A DNA stretch of 64,000 bases. Origin: Oncomelania hupensis. Its lineage: Eukaryota; Mollusca; Gastropoda; Littorinimorpha; Pomatiopsidae. The stretch lies in assembly GCA_036898135.1 (NCBI GenBank), contig CM072512.1, positions 10,662,428-10,726,427 on the forward strand. The letters run 5' to 3'. The translations under genes were made by a program, and so were the position numbers. The notes beneath the pieces are model-generated. The model was not told the DNA's origin, did not search any database, and saw nothing but the letters and a program-made list of their open reading frames with translations. Below are positions 36,401 to 48,300 of the stretch, piece after piece (the stretch's first letter is position 1; the number at the start of each line of letters is the position of its first letter).

Positions 36401-39318
36401 AAAACAAGATAAGAGTACAGCAACCCATTTTCTGGCATTTTAAAAAATATAATTCCTTGCAGGATGGAGGTGTGTAAGCAGTAAGAGCACTACAGGATGC
36501 TAAGAGTTAAAAATACTGACGCTCGTGAGTGCCAGGTGCACAAATATTTCCAGCAAGCACTGGGACACTGTTCCTCCCCTCTCTTCCACCCACCCTATCC
36601 ATGTTCACTCGGGATTGTGCTCGGTTAAATTCTTCTCGGTTCTGTGAATTCTTTCAAGCTTGATATCTTGCGGAGCCTGCAACAAGGTTTTGACAGAAAT
36701 AATAACGAAAGTTTATACTCAAGGTGCATAAAGCGACAATGCAGGTAAACTGTGCCTCTTAAGGAACTGTGCATTTGCCTCTGGACATAACAAATTGAAA
36801 ATATTTATTTATTCCTGCGCAGGTGGCGGTGACGTGTATCTGCATCTTTGTGATCCTGCCCTTGAACCTGGTGGGCACGGTACTGGGGCGGAACTTAGCA
36901 GGGACCCCGAACTACCCCTGCCGCATCAACGCTGTGCCCAGGCCCATCCCCGAAAAGAAGTGGTGAGTACTGTTTGAAATGCAATACAACTGTCGATCCC
37001 GTTCCCATATTAATGACAGTTTGGTTGCTGCCCTTCATCAGCAGCATTTCGTTTTCATTCGCAACTCGCATAGCAATGCGAGTCTGTATTAACCATAACA
37101 TCTTTTTAAATCCTGAGTTTTTGCAAATCTGTGTGAAACAAGTTATAAATAATCCAAAAATTACAATTAAAACAAAAAAATATGCCCGTCTGTCCATCTT
37201 TCTGTCTGCTGTCTGCCGTTCACCGTCTCGATGTGCAAAACTTGCAAGTGGATTAATAATATCTCAGAACGTATTTTAACTATTACAATCGTATTTCAAC
37301 TATCACAATCAACTTTGGTATCAGTGAATGAATGCACATCAAAGTCACAGAGCCAACAAATGTTAGTAAAAAAAGTTAATAGTTATTAATGTTGAACTTA
37401 TGTTTCTTTGCTGCATGATAGTAGGTACTCCAAGCCCTTCATTGGCTCTTGTCCGCTCAGCAGTTTTGACTCAGTTTTCACTTCACTTTCAACACTTATT
37501 ATTAATGTAAAACTGCATCAAAACGAACAGTGGCTGTATTCAAATAAAAATTGAAAGCTTTATCTTTACATCTGTGTTGTTTTTAATGCATGTTTATGCG
37601 AAAGATTCCTAGAAAACAGCTTTTGAATACGCCCCTATCCGAACGCTGAATGCCGCTGCGAAAAAATTGTCACTGTCGTTTGCTGAGAGGTGGCTCGTTT
37701 CAAAGTCTAAGCGCTTTGCGATACTTCATTGGATGGCCTAAAAATAAGAACCAATGAGAAGTTCGGATACTTAGCTTCATTTACATATAACTTATGGAAG
37801 GCTCTCGTGTGTAAACATTTTGTTACGAGCCGAACAAAGTGGATAAAGCGGTTTTGATGTAAGTTTGATTTTAACTAGAAGTTTAAAACTTAGCAAGAAA
37901 TAAAGAGCAGACTTTCCTTTATAAAACTAGGGTATTTATTAATTTGTGCATTACTGTATCGCGGAGCGCTTTGCCGTAGAAAAGCCTACCCAAACGGTGT
38001 TCGGGAATTCTTGCGGTCATTGCGTACTCGTAGGCCTATTCAGCGACACGCGTGCTGAGCGTAGTAGCACACCAGTAGGCGTATAATTTGCCGGCGCGCA
38101 CTGCGAATTTGATGATTTCCCAACTTTGAAGCACCAAAACGGCTGAACATTACATGGGAGAGGCCTGAAGAAAATTGGGCTTGGAGTATAACATATGAAG
38201 GGGTTACCTGTCAAAAATCAGCTTCCTGGTATCAATATTGGCTTCACTTTGAGACTCCAAAGTTGTCAATTTCTTCAATTCCAAAACGTTGCCAAAAAAA
38301 CACCAACATTCGGCATTTTCAAACATTAATAACTTTTTACCTATTTGTCCTATGGGGAAAAAAAATATACCACTGTGTTCAGAATGAAAAGCTCTTTAAA
38401 TCTATGTCAGTTTTGTGATGAGGAAATCATTTTTTAAAAATGGCTTTTGACTACCAATTCTATGCACATTTGGTCAACCTAACTCCTATGCCAAGGTCAC
38501 TGGGGCTGTCCAAAGTCATTCAGTATAGGTACATTGAAGTGAACTTGACCCTAAACTATGAGAGATATAAAGTTCAAAACTTGTATTAAGAGCTGATTGG
38601 TCTTTCATACATATTCTGTTTTTGGGTTGATCTTGAAGGTTAAGGTCATTTTAGGCCTTGCAAAAACATACACAAAGTAGGTCATTGTAAGGGGGGAAGG
38701 GGGGGAGGAGGGAAATATATATAAATATGAAAATAAATTAAATATATACATAAATAAATAAAGTGAAAGCAAAACATGAAATATCAAATCAGAACAGGTT
38801 CACACACAAACACACACACACCTACACACAAATGGCCATGACTGAGGTTTTAAGTATTTGACGAAGAAAAGTTCAAGATTGAGATTTAAGAATAGACACT
38901 GTTTTAATGTGTTTTCAGTCTAGAGTGAAAGGAAAGGTAATATTTAATTATTTTTTAGAGTTTGTTAAATTCTATTTTAAAATAAAAATTAATTAGCTTA
39001 TATTTAAAATGGGTAAATTTAGCTTTCAGTCGATTATGAACTTCTATATTTCCAAGTGAACACTTAAAAAAAAAAAATTTACAACTTTGGGTTATTTGAT
39101 CATACATAGCATTACATGTCACATGAAGGTCAAGGTCATCCCAAGGTCAGGGTCATAGAAGGTAAATGATCAGATAATGAATTACCCCTTGAAGGTTAAG
39201 ATCACAGTGTCAACAAAGGTTAGTTGTTTTTTTTAAAAGTAGACAGTTCACAAAATTTCACTTTTTTGTTTCCAAGTTACTAATATTGAACTTATGATTC
39301 TTTGATGCAGGATAGATG

Positions 39319-39373
<55 letters not shown>

Positions 39374-42300
39374 ATTGCATTTATACAACGCATTTTTCAT
39401 TAGAATAACAACTCAATGTTAGATATCAATGAGACACACACCCTATGCTCATATGGTCAACACTCCCAAAGTTAAGGTCACAGGAGCTATCCAAAGTCTG
39501 TCAGTATTGGTACTTTGACCTTGAGCCTAAACTATTGATCTTTCATATATGTTCGATTTTTTCGTTGATCTTGAACCCCAAGGTCATTTTAGGCCTTGCA
39601 AAAGCATATACGAAATAGGTCATAGTACAATGGAATGGCTCTTTTTAACCAAAAAAATACAACATTGGGTTGTTTGATCACACATGAGCATGAGAAGTCA
39701 TGTGAAGGTCAAGGTCATTGAAGGTCAAGGTCATCCAAAGATCACATGTGTACAGATAACAGATAACAGAACTTTATTTCGCCAAGTGACAAGCACGAGG
39801 AATACACTTTGATGTTGGCACACATATTTATACAAAACACAATAACAAAGCCAACCACACCTACGCGCAACCATCCACTTGCTGACACACTCATACAAGA
39901 CTAGGAATAATAATAATACAGTTGCTCTAAACAAGAATTCCCAGCGCCGGTGGCATGTGGCAGCGTCCGTCTTCCAATTCATGGAATATTTTATGTATTT
40001 GAATCGCATCACCCCTGATCCTGCACCTATGCAGAGAAAGTGTGAATCTTTTATGATGTGAATAACTTATTTATATTTTATGGTCTTTGCTTCTGTTGTA
40101 TTATAATTTGTGTTTTGAATGTCTTGCTTTGTGTTTTTCAGGTTCATGGAGCCTTCCGTTATTGTGGTGCTTGGCGGAGTCCTACCATTCGGTTCCATCT
40201 TCATTGAAATGTAAGTCCTATTATTTTTAAGAATCTAGTTGGAGACGTCGTTACTTTTCTTCTTCTTCTGCTTCATGTTTGCGTTCTCGAAGAATATATT
40301 TAACCCTCTAACCCCCACAGGAGCCTAAGCCTTATCTGCTTCTATTTCCTAGGTCAAGGCAAGTAACTCCGTCAAAATGCTACACCATGCACATATAAAA
40401 ATTAATTAATAATGCACCACCCAAAATTATGTTCCACTTATCATTATTAATAAATCAACCACATATTTTTCTTCAAAATGAAAGAATGTCAACATTGCAT
40501 ACTGCACAACATGCAGCAATACGATCACTGACTCAAATAATAAAGCACCGATTGTTCATCGTTTTTGTTATTCAAATCCGACAGAAAAAGATCGTCAAAG
40601 TGAAAGTCCAAATCACTTTCCTCTCCATCATTAACCTGCACCAAATTGGCTTTCTAAAATCCTTCAAATAGGTCATTTTCTTCATCAGATTCTGCAAGAA
40701 TCTGACGCCATAATTCTCCGCCTCTCAAACTTCAAACTTTAATCAAACTTTAAAAATTCACTGTGTGCGTTCTACACACTAAAAATGCCGTGAAAACGCC
40801 GCCGGAAACAGCAGGAAATCACGATCACGTGTGCGAGAATCTCGCGCGTTTGCTATAAATAGATTTCCACATGGCAGCCTCTGATCAGACCATGTCATTA
40901 CCGGCCGCTGCCGGTCGCTCCACGAGCATGCACATAGCAAAAATATCGGTCGCTCTAGGTCGCTCCGCGTGTTAAAGGGTTAACCTGTTTTCAGTAATCC
41001 AGATTTGAAATCATAAATGTCACAGGAACAGTTCATTTGGGTAAATGTCATTTTAAAAAAATCATGGCAAAATTTTCACTCGAAGATTTATTTTTGTGTG
41101 TGTGCATTTTGTTGTTGTTAAATCTACCTCTGGCCTGCATTCATTGATTTTTATGAACAATTGTGCATTAGGAGAGGAAGATGTGGGCAGTGGCTAAGAT
41201 CAGTACCCCCATTTTCATCTACTACTTCATTTATCGTCCACAGTCGCAGAAAATGTACTAAAAGGTTGAGATTTGGTGCCTACACTAACCTGAACGTTTA
41301 GGTTAACTGAAACGCGTTTCCTTTTATTTATTAAATTTTTTTTTTTGGCATGGCTCCAGTGATTGAATAAAATTGTGTGTCTTATGACTTTAAGTCTATC
41401 CCTAAATGACATGAATTCCAAACCATTTTCAGAGGTGCCTACCGTACGCGCTGGCGCGTATTTTTACGAATTTTCAACATAAAATACGACAATACGAGCA
41501 ATTCCTTAAAAATACGCATTTTCGTGGTGTAAAAAAAAAAAAAAAATCACACTGATTTTATGTTTCGATCTGCTATTTTATTTACTTGCTGACCCTATAG
41601 CGCATGCGCAAAAGTAAAATCTCGTGCGTGAGAGGTAGTGCGAGACTTTGTATCCGCCATTGTGCTAAACATGGTGTCGCGAAAGCGTTTACACGAGAGT
41701 GACGATGAGAGCGAGTCTGAAGAAAAGCGGGATAAGGTTGCAAGTAAGCAAAAAGCGCCACAACATTTCTTACGCGAATACCGTAAACGTTTTTGAGGAA
41801 TAATCGAATGTTCAAAAGGAGTTCATTATGCTCACTGCAACAAAGAGTTCAGCATTGCTATGCATACGACATTCAGCGACACTTAGATTAGGTATTACGG
41901 ACAAACATTTTATTTTGGTTCAGGATGTTTTATTTTGTTTTTATTATATAGTACAAACCTTTAGAAGATTTAAAAAAAATTTAAATTGTTAAAATAGGTC
42001 AATATTAAGGCACTCATACAACTGTTCAAAGTAGGTAACCCTCACATAAAATAAAACGCGTTTTTCCCAAAAGTGGCTCAGCCTCAGGTGTCTAAAATTA
42101 ATACAAAGTGGATAAAAAGGCACTGTATTTACACAACAAAATGCAGAACACTCTAGTATGCTCAGAAAACAAAAAGTGTTGCCAGTTTCAGCAGAATATA
42201 CGAAAATAATAATGCATTTATATATATACATAATTCATATTAATTAATTATTGGACAATATGAAGATCCTTTGGAGGAGGAGGGGGTGGAGGGGTATGGA

Positions 42301-45300
42301 GTAAAATACAACACAAAAATAATATATTAGTGTGCATTTGTGACCATAACTTGTTGAGTTCTATATTATTTTGTTTCATGAGAGGATTAAAATGGTGAGC
42401 TGGAATTAGTATGAATTGATGTTTTGTGAATGTGGCAGTTTTCATGACAATAATTCTTTGATCAAATGTTGCGAGTTGCGCGAAATCTGACATTACACAA
42501 AATACACATTTTTCATGCAGCCAGTACACAAATGGTCAGACTGGGGGTAGGCACCTCTGCATTTTAATGTTGTTTTTTTTTATTATTATGATCAAATTTA
42601 TTGGTTTTTGTGTTGTTAAAGTTACTGTTTTAATTGGTTGTTTCATGTTATATTGAAAGACTGAAGATCGAACAACGGTTGATCGAAAACTTGTCATCGA
42701 AACGTAGATTGAACAATGTAACCTAGGATCAGAACATCTTTAGATTGAACCGACACATGATCGAAATCATCTCAAAATCTAACCGTCAATATATCGAACA
42801 GACAAGTAATCGAACCAGTGTGTGACAGGGTAAATCTTATGAAAATATATAGGCTTGACTGGGGCTTTACAATGTGTGTTTCAGTTCTGCTTTAGGGTAA
42901 TCAAGATTTCTTGACTTGACTTAACTTTCATTCTACTTTGATAAATCGATTTTTCCCTGTGTTGATAATTTTAAATGATTGTGAAAGTCTGTTTATTTTT
43001 TTTAATATTTTTGCAAAATAATAAAATCAATAAAATAAACATTTTGGACGTGTGCAGGTACTTCATCTTTACATCGTTCTGGGCCTACAAGATCTATTAC
43101 GTGTACGGCTTCATGCTGCTGGTCTTCATCATCCTGACTATTGTCACAGTCTGCGTCACCATTGTTTGCACCTACTTCTTGCTAAATGCAGAAGACTACA
43201 GATGGTGAGTAATAATGTTGTGACTGGCACGCATGCAGCAGTGTGTCTTAATTTACTTTGCCCTCCCCCCACTCCTCTCCCCACACACACACCCACCTCC
43301 CCACCCCCCACAAATAACAGCAAACAAAACCAACAAAAATATTCAGATTGTTTCAGATCTGCATGAAATGAGTCCAGAATATTCCCAAAAATGATATTTT
43401 GTAAGCCTTGTGTTTGTTTGTCTGTCCGTCCCTCTGTGCAAAACTTCACAGGGGCTAATTACTTCAAAGGGACTAATTATTCTGAAACTATTTGACCTAT
43501 CACAAACAAACTTGGTTGGATGGTGTACATAGCCATGAGAGCTTTTAAAAGCTATCAGTGATTGAATGACCTCACTTTAAGTTCAAGGTCAGGGACAGCA
43601 CATTTTATTCAATCTTCACAGGAACATTACCTGGGTTTGTGTGTCTGGAAATGCATTTGAATGGCTTGCCTTCTTGTTATTTACTTTTCATTCTTAACAG
43701 GCTGGTGAACTCTCAGCGGATACGCTGATTTCTGCATTTTTCTTGCAAGATTCAGTAAGGTGGGAAAAAATTCATTGAAAAAAAAAAATCGGTAATTTGC
43801 AATTGATTGTGTGTTTTACTGAGTGACTATGTCCACACCCTGTAGGCGTGACTTCCCCAGCATTGGGCACGTGTGCCTTTGAATGCAACTTCCTGTTCCT
43901 TCTTGATCTGATTAAGTACTCCGGTGGCAGAATTGACGAGTATTGGAGAACAATAGATTCGCAAGCCTATCCAAACTTGACAAAAGTGGCCAAATCTCTA
44001 CTGTCTTGTTTCCATGGACCATTGGGGGAGTCCTCCTTCATTGCCATGGGAGATCTCGTGAATGAAAAGACCCTGGCACATGCTCTGTGAAACTTATTCT
44101 GGCCTGCAAACAGTCGGGTTCCATCTCAAAGCAAAAGGCAAAACATTGTTGGATTTGTTTTCCATGAAAGGTCCTGCGTGTGAACCAGCTGACAAAAGGC
44201 TGTGCAGTTCTATGCAAAAAGCATGGAAAAGCAGGAAGGAGCGTCAGGAAACAAACAAAGCAAAGGCCACTTTTTAAAAAAGTACTTGTTGCCTCACTTG
44301 ACAAGGCATCCACAAAAGAAGCTGACAAGGAAGCTTTTGATGCACAGGCAGCACAATCAAGAAGATTGACATAAAGAGACTGCAAGGTTGAGTCGGACAG
44401 TGTTTTCAAAAGAGCAAGGCATGCTAAGAATGTCAATGGCAGTGACAGTGTATCACTGTCAAACAGCTCTAGTGGCTTTAGTCACAAGAACATCCAACCT
44501 TCATGCAGCATAGAAAATGCCATCCAAACACCGCTCTCAAAACCAAGTTTTCAAGTTAAACAGAGTACCGATAAATGTTTTAAAAGTAAACTATGTTCAG
44601 TAGGCCTTGCCACATCATGTATGGCTGTGCATGATTTTTTATTTTTTTTTACCTCTCTAATTTCATACTCTAATTTTTGTTTTTATTTCCAAGAAAGAGG
44701 TCACAATTTTAACACTTGTGTGCCCACCATGGCTCTACAGAAGCTTTTCAGATTTTAAGGCCTGGTCAGCCAGGCTAGCTATAAATAGCTTCGCTGATGC
44801 TTTCTTTCACTGGAAGGGGGGTGCCGGCAAGCTATAAATAGCCTGCAGATTGAGAAACATGGAGGCACTGAACAGTGCTGCTCACATTGGAATTGAGCTG
44901 GTGTGTGCCATGAGGGGGTACACATTTGCCTTTAAAACAAGATTTTCTTTTAGCCCCCAGACCCGCTGAGCAGGCCATAGCCCTTGCACACCACCGGGAC
45001 CTTGGCGGCCCCTGGACACTGACCATATTTCAGTGTTTTTCTCTTGGACTTATTCTTTATCCTGTTGTTAAGTCGTTTCATTTATTTATTTATTATTACA
45101 CTTTGGTTGTTTATATTTTATTAATTGTTTCTATTACTGAAATTGAAAACAAAAAGTTATGAAAAAATTGTTTATCTATGTACCAGGCAATGGACAAGTT
45201 TCCTGGCTGCTGGGTCCACTGCTGGATATGTCTACATGTATTCCTTCTACTATTTCTTCTTCAAAACAAAGTGAGTACTTCTTCTTAAGGGCAGACCCCC

Positions 45301-48300
45301 CAAGTTACTAAGTTGTTCACTGATTTATGGTAAATTTCAGCTTTTTAGGTGAGAACATGTTTAGAATTACATAAAATACAGTTCATTCAGTGTGGTGAAG
45401 GATAATGTTTGGACGCTAGCTGAAAATGTGTTGAAATGTACAAAAAATATGACAAAACTGAGGAAACTAATGTTTTGTTATTGAATCAAAGTGGCATGTT
45501 GTTTGCAGTGTTATTTTATACATATATGGCATCTGAATGGGCACAAAGAAGGATTTTTGTTGTGAGGTGCACTTTCAAAAATATTGGCCGTGGAGCAATA
45601 CACCCCTAAAATTTAGGGGTAGGCATACAGTGTAGCATGAAAAAGAAAATAAGTAATAGACAGACAGGAAAAAGCTTCTTTACACCCATAAAGACATAAT
45701 TTTGGAACAAAACACAAAAGAAATTACATGTTTATCTCATTTACTTCCCGAGATATCATTGTCCTTGTACAAGTACCAAAATGAAAATCACGATTCTGAG
45801 AAAACGGCCGTCAAAGTTTTCACGCACCTTTTACTCCGCCAAAATCCAATTGTTTCAGTCCAGCTAATGAAATATACTGTTATATACAGTTCTTGTTGAC
45901 CTTTTACTGGTCAGCCATCATGCCTTGACCATAGACCTCCCCCTCAGCATCATGCTGGCGAGCTTGATTGCCCTGTTCCTGGAGACGGAGACGGCGCCGG
46001 CGCTGAATGAAGCCTGGTTGGGATGCAGTCTCTGCTTTCTTTATCCTGTCTAGGTCCTGGCCCATCAGCAATTGCAGTGTGGTCAGGTTTACATCCATGG
46101 ACAGGTGGTTCATCGCCTCTGCCAGGTGAAATCTGCCCCTATTGAACCGCCCTACTGCTGCGGCAGCAGCGGCATCCACTCGCCTTTTGCCAACAAAGCG
46201 CCCCTTTGGCAAGATCGACCACAGCAGAGCATTGAATGATTCATTTGGGTTCTGGGTCTTGCCATGGACTACTCTCTGCAGAAGCTGGTCAGAAGACATC
46301 CTGCGGTAAAGCGGCACCAGCTCCATCGCAACTTCATAGCACAGCGAGGTCTTGACATGTCGCTCGTGTGGGCCTGGATTCTCGCCACGAGCACGTGCAC
46401 GCTGCCAGAAGCACCACGAATCTGTCTCTGTTGACATAAGAAAAGATGATTTTTGTTTTTTTTAGAATGGATGACAATACTCCAGGTTATGACTACTGGT
46501 ATTCACACAGCTGACACGCAGAAAAACATGCGCATGAATAACAAACACACGCACAAATTTTAAAAATGCACGCACCTTGTGGGCACCTCAGATGGTGTGG
46601 TTGACGGTCAGTGGAGGAGCAGTGGAAGAACGTAGCCCAGATAGCATTCTTCATGAATTCGATGCTGTTGTGGTTCTGTCTGATGGCCTTCTGGTAATAC
46701 AGTTGCAGCTTGCCGCACTTCTCAAGCGTCAGGCGTCCAGCTCCCCTTCCTCCAAGCTTTTTTTCCTTGGCCAGTCTCCGCAGCGCAGTGCCCATTCTCT
46801 TGTGGACGTGGTTGATGCAGTCTAGCTTGGTAGGGATGCGGTTGTCTCCATATGGTCTGTCCCTCTCAACGGCGGTGAATGCAACTGAATCGCCATCAGA
46901 CAGCATTGTCCTGTGACACAAAGATTGAAAGAAAAAAATTCAGAAATTGAAAAAAATAGGTATAGCAGAAAGATTTACCCAACCATTGTAATAATGATAA
47001 AAGTCAGTCCAATGAATAAACATGAATCTCGCACTATAATACTGTTCACACACAAGAGTAAACTGAATACATTTGAAATATAAACAAACATGAATCTTAC
47101 ACTATAATACTATTCACATACAGAGTAAACTGAACAGATTTGAAAATATAAACATGTACCTGTAACGAAATCCTGTTCTTGCCACCGAGTTTCTCCACAG
47201 AAACTAGGTACTCCAAACTGAATTTCACATCTTTTTAAAAATTTAAAAACTTTGTGTTTTCTGAAAGGGCATAATGCACTGATTAAATTGATATCAAATC
47301 CATATCTGTAGCTTAATTAGAAGCAAAGTTATGATTTTTTTAAATAATTAACTTTACTCGCAATTTGTACTTGAATAGTTACACCTTCCGAAATGAGATA
47401 AAACACCATTTTTAAGGTCCAGTAACTTGTCTGTTTGCAATAGCATAAGCCCCATTTTCAATTTTCTAATTCTCCAATATACAATGTTATAGCTTGATTT
47501 TTTGCAAGTTGTTACTAAACCTAATACTTGAATGATTAGTCACTAAATAAGACCAAAAACGTCAAAATCGGTGCATATTTGTTATACGCCATTTTTCCAC
47601 CTTCAGCAAAAAGTGTAACTTTGCTTCTAATTAAGCTACAGAAATGGTTTTGGTATCAATGGAAAGGTCTTATTATTTGTAATTCAGCTAGAAACACCAC
47701 TAGTTAATCAAACTCAAATTAAAAAAGTTAAGCCAGGTTAATTTTTAAAAAAATTTGAAAAATTACGTTGAAGGATATGGCAGCAGCAAGAATTTCTACA
47801 ACAGCCTGCTGTAGGCTTCAGCAATGGCTTGAATGTCTGCAACTTGCCAAACTCTGCCATCATTGCTGACAGGCAGCACCTCTACATCCCAACGAAACAC
47901 AAATTTGCTTTCAACTTGGGCAACGTCTTCAAGTCTTGGCCACCTGAAGTAGTCTCTACGACCTTTAGTGTTTTCAAGGAAGGTGACATGGGCTGCTTCA
48001 TTGCTCAGAATGTCCAAGACTTGGCCTATGAAGAATCTTTCATCGTAGTAGACAGCAACCCATTGACCTTGCCTGGAAAACTGATGCGGTCCACTTGGAA
48101 TGAAATCCTCTGTCCGTTGACGCTTTGATGGAGGAGGATCCAGTAGTTCGTCATCACTGCTGGAGTCATCAACCTCATCGGGACGTGGTCCCAAGTGAGC
48201 CTTGAGAGCTTGCTGCAGTTCACCAGTTGTTGATGTTATTTTCAACCCTTTCCCCACTCCAAGAACTTGCTTCTGAAACCGTACTTCATCCTTCAGGGCA

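Larger units (their letters stand above)
35085..36640 (+). repeat. tRNA-derived SINE body, split by nested elements
   Basis: The left part (35085-35150) matches GAGTATAAACCGAGGTCTAG from the SINE at 6568. The right part (36511-36640) matches its GTGAGTGCCGG and GGGATTGTGCTC blocks. The two halves are separated by a piggyBac-like element at 35155-36506. Confidence 0.65.

Noticed and set aside
39080..39740. AAGGTCA runs read as a tandem satellite or a CRISPR-like array
   Set aside because: The motifs are irregularly spaced inside a dispersed repeat of several hundred bases. There are no uniform repeats with unique spacers, and the genome is animal.
43698..45064. TTAA on both sides of this element as a piggyBac or Kolobok duplication
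   Set aside because: A TTAA is present on the left and three bases away from the right end. The ends and coding remnant are hAT-like, so the TTAA pair is probably chance.
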